NCBI GenBank assembly: GCA_023417655.1
Contig: JAEZFD010000072.1
Span: forward strand, 62,001 to 126,000
Reading direction: 5' to 3'
DNA: 64,000 bases
DNA from: Planctomycetota bacterium
GTDB lineage: Bacteria; Planctomycetota; Planctomycetia; Planctomycetales; Planctomycetaceae
A program made the position numbers and the translations under genes. Numbering within the stretch: position 1 is the stretch's first letter; every line of letters starts with the position of its first letter. Positions 9,120 through 19,050 of the stretch are shown in pieces. Under the pieces are notes generated by a model that saw nothing but the letters and a program-made list of their open reading frames with translations, made no database searches and had not been told where the DNA came from.

Positions 9120-10616
9120 ATGAATCCCAACAGTCCAGTGAGGGTCGACGGGCTGCATCAACAAGGTTCTGGCTGGAAAAAATTTCGGAACACGCTGCGT
9201 TTCCGACTCGCGCTGATGAATGCGCTCGTCGTCGTGCTGATCAGCCTGACAACGCTGGCATTGGTGCGACAGGGTGTGAAGTGGGCCCTCTATCAGGAAC
9301 TCGATCAGCTGCTGAATGAGGATCTGCAGGAAGTCACGCTGGCTCTCCGCGATCATGATCCGAGCGAGTTCTATCTTCTGAAAGACGAACTCGGCCGGAA
9401 GGCTCAGGGACACCGACAGCATGGATGGTTTGTCGAACTGCTCGACTCCAAGGGAAATCTGATCTGGGCGAGCGAGGGGGCTCCTTTGATTTCTCAGGAG
9501 GCCCAGCAAAACCCGAGCATGGGACCTTATACGCTTGATCAACTTCGAATTGCGAAAGCACCGGTTCCTCCGCAGGCGTATGGAATCACTCAGATTGTCG
9601 TGGGAGCGCGACTTACGATTTTCACGCGAGAGATGGAGCGGTTTGATCGACTGGTCCTCTTCGCTGCTTTTCTCCTGATCGTGGCGGCCCCGCTTTGCGG
9701 TTATTGGCTCGCAGGCCGTGCGACTCGAACCATTGGGGAGATCATTCAAACCGCTTCCCGTCTTCGTCCGACACATCTCAACGAGCGGCTCACTATTCGC
9801 GGAGTGGACGATGAGCTCGACCTGCTCGCGCAGACGATCAATGGTCTGCTGGATCGGATCGCAGCCTATCTGCTCAAACGTCGAGAGTTTCTTGCCAATG
9901 CGGCCCATGAGCTGAGAACACCGTTAGCCGCGATTCGCAGTTCGATTGAAGTGGCACTCGATGGTCGGGAGATGAGTCCAGAAGAGAGGACCTTGCTCGA
10001 GGATCTGATCGACCAGGCAAACTCGCTGGAAGTGCTGGTCAATCAGCTGCTTCTGATCACCGAGTCGGAAACGGGACAATGGGCTTATGATCCAGAACCG
10101 GTGGCCCTGCATGAAGTCGTCACCCGTGCGGTCGATATGTTTCAAGGTGTGGCGGAGTTCAAGGAAATCACTCTCCTCCTGGGGCAATGCCAGCCAGCTA
10201 TTGTTTCCGGCAGCCGCCGCTATCTCAGGCAGGTCGTCAATAACCTGATTGATAATGCAGTAAAGTATACGCCTGCAGGAGGGCAGATCGTTGTCTCCCT
10301 CTGGATTGACCCTGCGATTCCCGTCGTTCGATTGTCAGTCGCGGATACCGGCGTCGGGATTGCAGAAGATGACGTGTCGCGAATCTTCGAACGGTTCTTT
10401 CGGGCCGATCGCAGCCGCATGCGTGATCCGAAAGTTCCCGGCACAGGCCTGGGGCTGAGTATTTGCCAGGCCGTGGTTCTCGCTCATGAAGGGACCATTG
10501 AGTGCCACAGTGTACTCAAGGAAGGGACCACGTTTCTGGTCACGCTGCCGTTATTGCGGCCGGGCAACGATGCGGTTCAGGCAGAAGCTGACGCGGCGTT
10601 AAAACCACCCGTGTAA
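9120..10616 (+). CDS. Membrane sensor histidine kinase
   Basis: 498 residues. There is one N-terminal membrane helix (about 28-53), a periplasmic segment of about 130 residues, and a second helix (about 180-200, LVLFAAFLLIVAAPLCGYWLAG). A HAMP linker, a HisKA domain with phospho-accepting His263 in NAAHELRTPLAAIR, and an HATPase domain (NNLIDNAVKYT, ADTGVGI, GTGLGLSICQ) follow. It is the cognate partner of the preceding OmpR-type regulator by position. The extracellular segment gives no clue to the ligand. The 175-base gap before it is unusually long for a tightly coupled pair, so it may have its own promoter. Confidence 0.92.
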   Translation: MNPNSPVRVDGLHQQGSGWKKFRNTLRFRLALMNALVVVLISLTTLALVRQGVKWALYQELDQLLNEDLQEVTLALRDHDPSEFYLLKDELGRKAQGHRQHGWFVELLDSKGNLIWASEGAPLISQEAQQNPSMGPYTLDQLRIAKAPVPPQAYGITQIVVGARLTIFTREMERFDRLVLFAAFLLIVAAPLCGYWLAGRATRTIGEIIQTASRLRPTHLNERLTIRGVDDELDLLAQTINGLLDRIAAYLLKRREFLANAAHELRTPLAAIRSSIEVALDGREMSPEERTLLEDLIDQANSLEVLVNQLLLITESETGQWAYDPEPVALHEVVTRAVDMFQGVAEFKEITLLLGQCQPAIVSGSRRYLRQVVNNLIDNAVKYTPAGGQIVVSLWIDPAIPVVRLSVADTGVGIAEDDVSRIFERFFRADRSRMRDPKVPGTGLGLSICQAVVLAHEGTIECHSVLKEGTTFLVTLPLLRPGNDAVQAEADAALKPPV

Positions 10617-10693
10617 AGGGTTGGACATTTGCACGACTGACTCCACGGAAACAACTCGAAGCACGCGCTTGAATCAGTTGCGAAGCGAAGGGG

Positions 10694-11113
10694 TCAGGCG
10701 TGCAGCAATGTCTGACCGTTCTGCAGGGAGAGCGGAGGAATGTCGCCACTCGCTTCGAGCAGAATTCCTTCCTGGCGAATCGCCTCAAAGCCTTCACACA
10801 GAGTCGCCAGAACTTTTCTGGCTCCGGTCCATTTTTCGAGATTCGGCTCGGCAATCTGACCCATGCAGAAGACGCAGAGGTCGCGGACGGTGCCTGCCAC
10901 TTCGGAACGCTCGGCATCGGCTCCGTCGACCAATAGCAGAAGATGTTCGACGGCCTTGAGCTGAATGGGGGCGTACAGGCTCTGGTCATCCTGACGCAGG
11001 GCATCAATGCCGGCATCGAGCTGGGCCAGAGTGGACTGATAAAGCGCCAGCAGCATTTCAATTCGAGTCCACGCGACCTGAGCACTTCGACGGTAAGCGT
11101 GATGAGCTTGCAT
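10694..11113 (-). CDS. fliS: FliS-like flagellin export chaperone
   Basis: 139 residues from the ATG at 11113. The opening QAHHAYRRSAQVAWTRIEMLLALYQ is FliS-like: an N-terminal Tyr-containing motif, then a helix ending in M-L-x-x-LY. The rest is all-helical. An in-frame ATG at 11194 would add 27 residues that do not look like FliS, and neither start has a clear ribosome binding site. FliS binds the flagellin C-terminus in the cytoplasm and prevents early polymerisation. The position right after fliD supports the call, because fliD-fliS is a common gene pair. Sequence similarity is modest, so the assignment rests partly on context. Confidence 0.7.
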   Translation of the reverse strand: MQAHHAYRRSAQVAWTRIEMLLALYQSTLAQLDAGIDALRQDDQSLYAPIQLKAVEHLLLLVDGADAERSEVAGTVRDLCVFCMGQIAEPNLEKWTGARKVLATLCEGFEAIRQEGILLEASGDIPPLSLQNGQTLLHA

Positions 11114-11303
11114 GAAGGAACCAGCAGTGAGAATGAGTTGGCCGACGACTGACCAGTAAGGTCTGCCCTTGCTGATTGCTCTTATCGACGTCATGCAGGA
11201 GAAAGCTGAACTGCAGTCTGCTTTCCGATTGATCTCTTACTTGTGTGCGAGATGGTTTTACCGGTGAGAACAGTTCGCCTTTTCGTACTCGATGATCGAG
11301 CGA

Positions 11304-13304
11304 TTACTTGGACGACATGCCTGCGACGCCGGCCAATTGAGAGCCCAGCATACTACTGGTGGACTGGAGTTGCTGGAGCGCCCGTTCCATAGCCTGAAAA
11401 CGGGACGTCAGCATCTCTTTCTGTGTATCAAACATCTTCTGCTGACGGTCGATCTGTCCCTGAATACTGTCGAGCTGGCTGGAGAACCTCGCATCGAGCG
11501 AAGCGAGGATTCCTTTCTCACCATCAAGCAATTGATCAATCAGGGAGTTCATCTTTGAGGTAATTCCGCGTGAGATGGTCAGGGACCCTTCACTCCCGCT
11601 GACAACCTGACTGGGACCAAGATTGACTCGAACCTGCAGTCCGTCGGTGATGGCATTTCCGGCGACACCGGTCAGAACCCGACCGCTCCCTTTCGCGACT
11701 TCCACTTTCCCATTAATGATGAACTCACCGGCGACGTCGACTCCGACATCGCTTTCGCCCCCTTGAAATCCGAGCGCCGAAACAGCTGAACTGGCAAACA
11801 GTGTGATGCGAGATGTCGCTCCATAGCTGTCGGACGTCACGACCATGCGGTCAGAACTGTCGAGCCCGATGGAAAGCGAACGCCCTGTAAAAGCGGAATG
11901 ACTATTAATTGCTGACTGCACGTTGACAGCGAGCTGTTCCCGGGTGAACGTTCCCTCGGATAGTGTGATCGTTGCCTCGACGCCATCAAGATTGACTTTC
12001 AGGCTGTTGTTGGAGCTGTCAATCACGGTCGAAGCGGGGAGTCCGTTTGATGCGGTTAAGGTCGCCCGTTCAGGTGCCTTCGTCACATTGACTTCGATGG
12101 GGGAACTGGTTGCCTGTGTCTTTCCTGTCGCGAAAACGAAGCTGATTGCACCGGTACTCGTCCGTCCGTCGACTGCGAAGAGACGCTTGAGGTCCCCAGA
12201 ATTGACGCCAGTGACATTGCCGTCGATCAGGTTTCGCAGTTGGGTTTCGTTGACGGTCAAGCGACCCGTGTCAGAGGTCGAAATTCCCAGAGCACTCAAT
12301 CGGTTCGCTTTGGCAGGGCCGCCGGGGATAATCGATTGAATGACCGTTTGCAGCTGAGAGCGAATGCTGATTGCGGAATATTCACCCTGCAGAACTCCGC
12401 CGACATTGCTCTCGGCATCGTATTTGGTGACCTGATCGACGAAGTCCAGGAAAGAGTTGTAGGCAGTGACGAAGTCTTTGACTGCGGTCACTCCCTTTTC
12501 GGAATCGTTTGTCACGGTGACCGCGATTGTCTTGGCGGGGTCGGCCGACTGCAAATTTAATGTGACTCCACCAATAAGACTGCTGATCGTATTCGTGGAG
12601 CTTGTGACGGAAATGGCTCCTGATCCACTTCCCAGCGTGACATGTGCATCCGCGGCCGCTTCAATCGGATTGTCGAAATCGAACACCGGTTTTGCCGCAC
12701 TGCCAGTGGAGTCGGCCAGATTGTTTGTAACGGTGATCTGATTTTCGGCCCCGGTTCTCGCCGACGTCAGCATGAGACGATAGGACGACGGTCCGTCCTG
12801 AACGACACTGGCGTTGACGCCAACATTCGCATAGTTGATCGCGTCAGCGAGTCCGGAAAGCGTATTGTTCGAAGAATCAACAACAATGTCAGCCTGCTGC
12901 TGGGAACCGACCCTGATGCTGAACGTCCCTTCGGTCAATGCCGAATCCGGGTTCGAGACCGATTGAGAGGCCACCGTGTGGGCGGTCGCGAGAGACTGAA
13001 CCCGGATCTGATAGGTTCCGACGTTCGCCCTGGAGCTCGCGGTGGCGACGAGTGAATCTGGATTGGAAACATTCACCACTCGAGCGTCGAAGGGGTTGTT
13101 CACACTCGCCGACAGGGAAGTCGCGGTAGTTCTCAGTGTCAGCAGCTGAGTCTGCATCGACTTGAACGCCGTCTTCTTATTCTCGGCGTCGGTCTTGCGG
13201 AGTGTAATCAGGTCGAGCTGATCCTTTTGGATCTTCATCAGACCTTCGATAATGACGTCCGTGTCGATACCGGAGACCAGTCCACCGATGTTCACATTGG
13301 CCAT
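11304..13304 (-). CDS. fliD: FliD, flagellar hook-associated protein 2 (filament cap)
   Basis: 666 residues. The N-terminus NIGGLVSGIDTDVIIEGLMKIQ is the conserved FliD start, containing GLxSGIDT. A coiled-coil segment follows (about 27-60), then Ser/Thr/Ala-rich domains, and a C-terminal helical region with DARFSSQLDSIQGQIDRQQKMFD. FliD caps the growing filament and helps flagellin to fold in place. The protein is longer than the enterobacterial form (about 470 residues), with the extra length in the middle, which is the variable exposed part. It lies between flagellin and fliS on the same strand. Confidence 0.93.
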   Translation of the reverse strand: MANVNIGGLVSGIDTDVIIEGLMKIQKDQLDLITLRKTDAENKKTAFKSMQTQLLTLRTTATSLSASVNNPFDARVVNVSNPDSLVATASSRANVGTYQIRVQSLATAHTVASQSVSNPDSALTEGTFSIRVGSQQQADIVVDSSNNTLSGLADAINYANVGVNASVVQDGPSSYRLMLTSARTGAENQITVTNNLADSTGSAAKPVFDFDNPIEAAADAHVTLGSGSGAISVTSSTNTISSLIGGVTLNLQSADPAKTIAVTVTNDSEKGVTAVKDFVTAYNSFLDFVDQVTKYDAESNVGGVLQGEYSAISIRSQLQTVIQSIIPGGPAKANRLSALGISTSDTGRLTVNETQLRNLIDGNVTGVNSGDLKRLFAVDGRTSTGAISFVFATGKTQATSSPIEVNVTKAPERATLTASNGLPASTVIDSSNNSLKVNLDGVEATITLSEGTFTREQLAVNVQSAINSHSAFTGRSLSIGLDSSDRMVVTSDSYGATSRITLFASSAVSALGFQGGESDVGVDVAGEFIINGKVEVAKGSGRVLTGVAGNAITDGLQVRVNLGPSQVVSGSEGSLTISRGITSKMNSLIDQLLDGEKGILASLDARFSSQLDSIQGQIDRQQKMFDTQKEMLTSRFQAMERALQQLQSTSSMLGSQLAGVAGMSSK

Positions 13305-13474
13305 TACTGAATTCCGTTGACGTCAGAACCACTTGAGAAACTGCGGTCGAGCCTGATTGCCCGATCCCGGGCAACTGGCAAAATGACATTTCTGTCCCCG
13401 CTTGGGGCGATCGCAGTCGAAGCTGCGCGGCGGGGGGACCAGTGAAATCAATCTGCTTTAAAATCGACCAGTGC

Positions 13475-13520
13475 ATAAAAAATGCCCGCTGAAGAATTCG
13501 CAGGAATCCTTCAACGGGCA
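13475..13520 (-). terminator. Rho-independent terminator after flagellin
   Basis: Hairpin with arms TGCCCG-x-TGAAG at 13483-13494 and CTTCA-x-CGGGCA at 13509-13520, one mismatch. On the minus strand it is followed directly by a run of six T. It lies 25 bases after the flagellin stop, so flagellin should be transcribed separately from fliD. Confidence 0.85.
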
Positions 13521-13545
13521 GAATTTGCCGCACTCTATCCGTTAA

Positions 13546-14958
13546 TTACCGAAGCAGCGACAGAATCTGCTGTGGAATCTGGTTGGCGTTCGACAGGATC
13601 GAGGTTCCGGCCTGAACGAGAACCTGGTTCTTCGTGTAGGCAGCGATTTCCGATGCGAAGTCGGTATCGCGGATCACGGACTCAGCGTTGGTGGTGTTTT
13701 CCAGAGTCGTCCGCAGGTTGTTGGCGGTCGAGGTCAGCGTGTTCTGCTGGAAGGCCCCGAGTTCGCCGCGGAGATTGGTGACGTCGCTGATGGCCTGATC
13801 AATGACTCCGATGGCGTCCTGAGCCTTCGAAGCAGAGGTCACGTCGATTGAAGCGAGGTTGCCGAACTGGTTGCCGGTCACACCGAGCCCCAGAGAAGCA
13901 GCATCAACCTTGCCGATGGTGACGCGAGCGGTCTGGTTCTGGTTTGGTCCGATCTGGAAGGTCAGTGACTCATTCGAAACGGTCAGGGAGCCTTGGGCAC
14001 CGGTCACGGATTGGGTTGGGTTAGCACCGCTGGTGGCGAGCTGGATCACGATTCCCTTAGCAGCACCTGAGTTGGCTGTCAGGATGTTTCCCTTGCCGGT
14101 GAAGGCGTCACCACCGATGGTTCCGGCGATATCGACGCCAGCGTCGGTGATCAGAGTCGTTCCGATTCCGGATGAGGTCGTACCAGCAGCGACATCAGAA
14201 ATGACGTTGATTTCTGCGTCGAGACCGAAGTTCTGGGAGTACAACCGCAGAGCACCGGAAGCTGTGTCAGCGGTCACGCCAGTCTGTGAAGTGAACTCGT
14301 TGATGCGGTTCACGACGGCGGCCTGTGACATCCCGGAGTTCAGGCTGACCACAACCCCGTTGATGGTCAGGTTTTCGTCGGCGGCCAGGTTTGCTGACTG
14401 AGAAGCTCCGGCAGTGGCAACAGCACGCTCGGCAGCTGTGGTCACGACAACAGCATATGAACCAGAGGTCGTGTCGGAAGTTCCCTTCAGGTAGGTCACG
14501 TTGCCGCTGGAGGCAGTTCCCTTGATGCCGGCGCTGCCGTCGAGCAGTTTCTTGGTGCCGAACTGGGTATTGCTGGCGATACGGTTAATGGTATCGAGAG
14601 CGTTGTCGATTTCAGCCTGGTTTGCAGCAAGAGCGTCTGAATCGTTCACACCAGCGTTGGCGGAATCCAGAGCGAGGCTGCGGACCTTCACGAGCAGATC
14701 GTTGATTTCGCTCAGAGCGCCTTCGGCGGTCTGGACCAGCGAGACTGCCTTGTTGGAGTTGTCGATTGCCTGCTTCAGACCAGCGATCTGTGCACGCTGC
14801 TTTTCCGAGATGACGAGAGCGGCAGGGCCGTCTGCACCGCGGTTGATTTTCAGACCGGATGACAGACGCTCGACCGAGGTGGCGAGAGCGTTCGAAGCCT
14901 TCCCCAGGTTGTTCTGGGCATTCAGCGAAGTGACGTTGTTGGCAATAGTGAGAGCCAT
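13546..14958 (-). CDS. fliC: Flagellin
   Basis: 470 residues with both conserved flagellin ends. The N-terminal D0/D1 region begins ALTIANNVTSLNAQNNLGKAS and continues with VERLSSGLKINRGADGPAAL. The C-terminal region has NTTNAESVIRDTDFASEIA and ends ILSNANQIPQQILSLLR. The centre is a variable Thr/Ala/Gly-rich surface domain. The filament subunit is exported through the flagellar type III system, chaperoned by FliS and capped by FliD, both encoded next to it. AAAGG about nine bases before the ATG supports the start. A strong terminator follows, and an FlgM-like gene lies 97 bases upstream. Confidence 0.95.
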   Translation of the reverse strand: MALTIANNVTSLNAQNNLGKASNALATSVERLSSGLKINRGADGPAALVISEKQRAQIAGLKQAIDNSNKAVSLVQTAEGALSEINDLLVKVRSLALDSANAGVNDSDALAANQAEIDNALDTINRIASNTQFGTKKLLDGSAGIKGTASSGNVTYLKGTSDTTSGSYAVVVTTAAERAVATAGASQSANLAADENLTINGVVVSLNSGMSQAAVVNRINEFTSQTGVTADTASGALRLYSQNFGLDAEINVISDVAAGTTSSGIGTTLITDAGVDIAGTIGGDAFTGKGNILTANSGAAKGIVIQLATSGANPTQSVTGAQGSLTVSNESLTFQIGPNQNQTARVTIGKVDAASLGLGVTGNQFGNLASIDVTSASKAQDAIGVIDQAISDVTNLRGELGAFQQNTLTSTANNLRTTLENTTNAESVIRDTDFASEIAAYTKNQVLVQAGTSILSNANQIPQQILSLLR

Positions 14959-15055
14959 GGATCAAACCTTTGGTCGTGAAGTGAGGTTGTGTCCGTTTGC
15001 TCGTGATGCGCCGCCACCATGCAGCTTGCTGTCCTTTCCCTGGGATCTCATCCCG

Positions 15056-15373
15056 TCAATCTGCGGACCGTGGTCGAAAATATTCGTGACGTAATGTTGT
15101 CGCAGCCAGTTGTTCTGCCGTTCCCCGGGTATCAAAAAATCCTTGTGCCACCTTTTCCCTGGCTGCGTCAATGACGTCAGCACGGACACGCGGGATGTCT
15201 GACAGCTGGTCCAGAAAAGGAGTCAGAGCTGACGCGTATTCCGTTTTCGAGTTGGATCCGGTCGTGCGAGTGGTTTGAGTCAGTTCTGAGCGATCGCCGG
15301 CCTGTTCAGCAGCGGGACGAGAAGTCCCGCGGGGCAGGTAGAGGGAGTCAGCTTCAAAACGACGCACTTGCAT
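15056..15373 (-). CDS. flgM: FlgM-like anti-sigma-28 factor
   Basis: 105 residues. The N-terminal half is polar and probably disordered. The C-terminal half, VRADVIDAAREKVAQGFFDT followed by RGTAEQLAATTL, has the pattern of the FlgM sigma-binding helices (R-x-x-x-I-x-x-A-x-x-x-V-x-x-G, then a helix with A-x-x-L). FlgM holds the flagellar sigma factor until the hook is complete. The location immediately upstream of flagellin supports the call. Similarity is short, so other small flagellar regulators cannot be excluded. Confidence 0.6.
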   Translation of the reverse strand: MQVRRFEADSLYLPRGTSRPAAEQAGDRSELTQTTRTTGSNSKTEYASALTPFLDQLSDIPRVRADVIDAAREKVAQGFFDTRGTAEQLAATTLRHEYFRPRSAD

Positions 15374-15408
15374 TGCAGTTCAACTCATTTCTGATTCGGG
15401 TTAACACG

Positions 15409-15435
15409 TTATCGAAGCGTTTTTCGGCGACTTGC
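15409..15435 (-). promoter_or_regulatory. Possible sigma-28 promoter for the flgM-like gene
   Basis: On the minus strand GCAAGTCG (15428-15435), 11 bases, then TTCGATAA (15409-15416). This fits the enterobacterial TAAAGTTT-N11-GCCGATAA pattern in spacing and in six of eight bases of the -10 box, but only four of eight in the -35 box. It sits about 36 bases before the start codon. Confidence 0.3.
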
Positions 15436-15535
15436 ATGCTTTCTCTCAATTTCGCGCAAAACCTCTGCCGATGCTTTGTGTGTCTGGGGAAAGTTTACCG
15501 GTTATGCCGAATTGGCCGAGAAAGTCAGCTCAAGA

Positions 15536-17962
15536 ATGAGTGGCGCGGGGAAAGAACCTGAAGGGGCAGAGCAGAGTCGTTCTGCATCGAGCTCACTGCG
15601 CCTGTTACTCATGGGACTCGTCGGGACCATCTGTCTCGCTGGCGGTGCTACTGGAGCATTTCTCGCGCTGCGTGCGATCGAATCGAACTCGATCGGACCA
15701 GCAACAAGCAGCATCGGCGATCGTCCTCGAAAAGAAGTGGAACCTCCGCATCAGCTGCCTGAGCAGAAATCAGCCCCGGTTGTCGGGCTCGAGACTCTCG
15801 ATACGGCAGCTTCTGCCGATCCGGCGCAGGTCGCGGAGCAGATTCGAACACGCATTGCAGAAGAAGCGGCTGCGCCGGTTGTCGCGGAATCACCCTCCGC
15901 AGTGCCGTCTGCGGCAGCTCCTCCTGTTCCAGCCGCCGAGTCAGTTGACGTTTCAAAGGATGTAACAAAGGAAGCATCAAAGCCTGTCCCGGTGGAGCGT
16001 TCGACTTCGCTCAAAGCCGAAACACTTGCATTGGGCGACCTGCAGTTCGAAGCCGGGAACTATCGCGGAGCCCGCGAACGCTATCTGTCGCTGTTGACGC
16101 AGACCCGGAGCGCGATTGATGTCACGTTATTATTGAAACTTGCCCTGTGCGAAGAATCACTGGGCAATCTCACTGCGGCCCAGAATGGATACCGCGAAAT
16201 TCTCGAACTCTCCTCCGAACCAGCGGTTCGGAATGCTGCCATTCAGGGACAGGCGCGACTGTGGTCCGCAAGTGGTCGCACAGAACTCGCGACCACTGCT
16301 TTGACCCGTATTCTCCTGGAAGGACTCGGACGCTCAGGTGACGGCGGGTTCTCCCACCACCTCTCAGCGATCTTTTCGAAAAGAGTTCCAACTGACCAGA
16401 TGAGTGTGCGGAATTCGCTGAAAGTCTTTCGCGACGAGAATCTGCTTTCTCCTGAACTTATTGTGAATCCGGCGTACATCGTTCGCTTTGCGACCCAGGC
16501 CGTTGAGCAGCCTCGATCGGCTGCACTGCCGTTGCGGACAGAAGTTCTCATCGAGGGAGAGCAGGAGACGGCTCCCGAGCGATTCCTCGTCTCCCTGGAG
16601 ATGCATCGGACCTCATCGCTCGAAATTCTGACTCGGCTGGTGCAGAACCTCGGTTGGCGGGCTCATGTTGATCCTGAAGCTCATGCCGCGCTCGCCGCGC
16701 ATACTCTGGAACCTGATTGCCAGAAAGTGCCATTAGGCGTTGTCCTCGACTGTCTGCTGGAACCGGTCAACCTGATCTGGGAAAAGCGAGAAAAGACGAT
16801 CTACATCACCTCAGCCGCGACTGCAGAACCGAAGGCTTTGGAGACAAGCCACTTTGAGGCCGCGCTTCGCATGCTGCAGTTCGCTGATCAGCAGTCATCC
16901 AATCATCCGGATGCAGTGGCGTCACGGATGGAACTGGCCCGACTGACGGCAATGCGATCTTCTCGCCCCGCTGCGATTCGCCTGCTTGAGGAGGTCATTG
17001 CACAGCGGTCACGCTCCAATTATCTGCCTGTGGCCTGGTTCAACCTGGGCAAGCTTCTCATGTTGGAAAGCCGCCCTGATGATGCTGTGATTGCGTTCTA
17101 TCGTGCGGCCGACATGCTGAGTGGCGAGTCACTGGAAGTCGCCAGCTATCTCTATGTTGGACGGATCCTGCTGGAGAAAGATGACCCACGCAGCGCGATT
17201 ACGCCGCTGACGCGCGCTCTGTCGTTGTCTCTGGGGTCTTCCTATGAAGGAATCGCCACGCTGCAGCTCTCGTCTGCTTATCTCATGCTGAATCACTTTC
17301 AGCGATCGAACAATGTCCTGATGGAACATCTCCCCGCTTTGAAGTCACCTGAGATGCAGGACCCAGGGGCGTTCCTGTCGGCACTGATTCATTACCGCTG
17401 GGCACAGGATGAACATGACCGGTTTCGCACCGGGACCAATCTCATTGCTGCGATGACGAATCTGAAGGTGAAAGATTGCTTCGGCGGACAATGGACCTGG
17501 CTGGCCGGAAGTGCGGCCCGTGATGTCGGAATGTCACAGGATGCGCTGCGTTTCTTTCAGCAGAGCCTCGAGACTTATTCGTTCCCTCTGCAGAACCGAA
17601 TGAGGTCGATCATGATCGATGTCGCCCCGGAACTTCTGTCGCGACTTCCAAGCGGCCGACGTGCCGTCGCGAATCAGCAGGCTCCGGAATCATTCCAGAT
17701 TGAATCCATGATCGCGGAACTGCAGGGAGTGTATCTGCAGGGACAATATGACGAAGCCAAGCGTCTCGCTCGTGAACTGCTCCGTCGCCCATCGATTACT
17801 GATTCCCAGCGCCGCCAGACCCTGAAGGTGATGGGACGGGTGCTGCAGGCTCAAGGTCATTACGACGAATCGATCCAATGTTTTACCGGAACGATCCCCA
17901 AAGAAGTTCCGCCTCTGCCTGGTCCCAGCGCGGCGCTGGAAGTGGAGGAGCCTGTCCAGTGA
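15536..17962 (+). CDS. Membrane-anchored TPR protein with an STN-like domain
   Basis: 808 residues from the ATG at 15536. After a short cytoplasmic tail there is one membrane helix (about 20-45). A Pro/Ala/Glu-rich linker with many acidic residues (to about 155) follows. Tetratricopeptide-type helical repeats come next (LALGDLQFEAGNYRGARERYL; VAWFNLGKLLMLESRPDDAVIAFYRAADML). Around residues 350-428 there is a small alpha/beta segment resembling the secretin/TonB N-terminal (STN) domain: S-x-x-x-L-x-x-L-V-x-x-L-G-W-x-A, ending K-T-I-Y-I-T. More TPRs run to the C-terminus. It is divergent from the flagellar genes and overlaps the next gene, so it is likely part of an envelope complex. Its function is unknown to me. 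An upstream in-frame start at 15476 is less likely. Confidence 0.7.
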   Translation: MSGAGKEPEGAEQSRSASSSLRLLLMGLVGTICLAGGATGAFLALRAIESNSIGPATSSIGDRPRKEVEPPHQLPEQKSAPVVGLETLDTAASADPAQVAEQIRTRIAEEAAAPVVAESPSAVPSAAAPPVPAAESVDVSKDVTKEASKPVPVERSTSLKAETLALGDLQFEAGNYRGARERYLSLLTQTRSAIDVTLLLKLALCEESLGNLTAAQNGYREILELSSEPAVRNAAIQGQARLWSASGRTELATTALTRILLEGLGRSGDGGFSHHLSAIFSKRVPTDQMSVRNSLKVFRDENLLSPELIVNPAYIVRFATQAVEQPRSAALPLRTEVLIEGEQETAPERFLVSLEMHRTSSLEILTRLVQNLGWRAHVDPEAHAALAAHTLEPDCQKVPLGVVLDCLLEPVNLIWEKREKTIYITSAATAEPKALETSHFEAALRMLQFADQQSSNHPDAVASRMELARLTAMRSSRPAAIRLLEEVIAQRSRSNYLPVAWFNLGKLLMLESRPDDAVIAFYRAADMLSGESLEVASYLYVGRILLEKDDPRSAITPLTRALSLSLGSSYEGIATLQLSSAYLMLNHFQRSNNVLMEHLPALKSPEMQDPGAFLSALIHYRWAQDEHDRFRTGTNLIAAMTNLKVKDCFGGQWTWLAGSAARDVGMSQDALRFFQQSLETYSFPLQNRMRSIMIDVAPELLSRLPSGRRAVANQQAPESFQIESMIAELQGVYLQGQYDEAKRLARELLRRPSITDSQRRQTLKVMGRVLQAQGHYDESIQCFTGTIPKEVPPLPGPSAALEVEEPVQ

Positions 17963-19050
17963 AGTCAGTCACACGAACCCGGCGTTTCGCCCCTCGATTG
18001 GCAGCAATCTTTCTGTCTGCGACGACCGCCTTCGGCATTGCCCCGGCGACCTCGTGGGGACGGGAACCGATCGACGAAAGCTTTCCAAGCGCCGTCCCGC
18101 TCCTCGATCGCGGGGACTTCGAACTATTGGCCGATCAGGCTCTCAGCAATCCCGCTGAGAATCTGATGGAGCTGCAGAATCTGAAGGTCCAGCGTTTTCA
18201 GGAACTCAAGCATAAGATCGAGGATCTTTCCCGACTGCTGGAACAGCAAAGAGCTGAGTCAACTGGCACGGTCTCGATTCCTTCCTCCCCTCATCCGTCC
18301 GCCGACTCAGCGTCGAAGGGAGCCCATTCCGGCTCGACAGGACCGTCGTCTCCCGGAACCACACATCCCGCTCCATCGCCTTCTTCTGAAACCGGAGCTC
18401 CAGGGAAATCGGATGTTCCAACTGACGGTTCCGCTTCTGCTCACCATCCGTCGGGTCAAGAGTCGGGGTTGGGGGCAGGACAGAATCATGGGCAGGTAAT
18501 GTCTCCGCAGCCACTACCGCAAGGTTTGAACTCAGAGCAGGGAGGGGCCCCGAATCTTGTGCAGCCTCCGGCATGGCAGGATCGCCTGTCATCGACTCGA
18601 AGTTCGACAACCGAAGAAGCCCTTCGCCATCTTCCAGTCATCATCAACTCAGACAAAGTTGAAGAACTGAACGGAAGCGAGGAAGAGCAAGGAGTCGTTT
18701 CCGGTCAAATCGATCGATTCTCGCTTGCTTGCAGCCTCTTCGGAGCCGGCGAGACGGAAGCCTGTCTGAAAGTTCTGGGTCAGACCGACGTGAAGGGGCT
18801 GTCCCGCGAAGATCAGCTCTTTGTGCAATACATGCAGGCCTGCTGTCACCGTCGTGGAGGGAGACTGGATCAGGCTCGCGAGATCTATCGAAGGATCGTC
18901 GTTGCTCCCGAGGCCGACTGGATGAAAGACGTCTCCTCATGGTGGCTGGATAATCTGGATTCGAAATCAGTAATCGGTGGTGACATCGGTCGACTGCAGG
19001 CGACGTTGTCGGCCTGGGAGACGGAGCTCGCAAATGTCCGAACAAACTAA
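17959..19050 (+). CDS. Secreted protein with a Pro/Ser-rich linker, unknown function
   Basis: 363 residues. I start it at the GTG at 17959, which overlaps the previous stop (GTGA), has GGAGGAG eight bases upstream and opens a normal signal peptide (KSVTRTRRFAPRL, then a hydrophobic core, cut near ATSWG). A short coiled coil (about 75-100) is followed by a long Ser/Pro/Gly/His-rich low-complexity stretch (about 105-215). A C-terminal helical domain resembling a TPR pair (about 265-335; ADWMKDVSSWWLDNL) completes it. No family is recognised. Tight overlap with both neighbours suggests one operon of three proteins working together in the envelope. Confidence 0.65.
   Translation: MKSVTRTRRFAPRLAAIFLSATTAFGIAPATSWGREPIDESFPSAVPLLDRGDFELLADQALSNPAENLMELQNLKVQRFQELKHKIEDLSRLLEQQRAESTGTVSIPSSPHPSADSASKGAHSGSTGPSSPGTTHPAPSPSSETGAPGKSDVPTDGSASAHHPSGQESGLGAGQNHGQVMSPQPLPQGLNSEQGGAPNLVQPPAWQDRLSSTRSSTTEEALRHLPVIINSDKVEELNGSEEEQGVVSGQIDRFSLACSLFGAGETEACLKVLGQTDVKGLSREDQLFVQYMQACCHRRGGRLDQAREIYRRIVVAPEADWMKDVSSWWLDNLDSKSVIGGDIGRLQATLSAWETELANVRTN

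Noticed and set aside
15492..15516. GAAAGTTT-N9-GCCGAATT as a sigma-28 promoter for the TPR gene
   Set aside because: Spacer is nine instead of eleven bases and it would lie only about 20 bases before the start codon.
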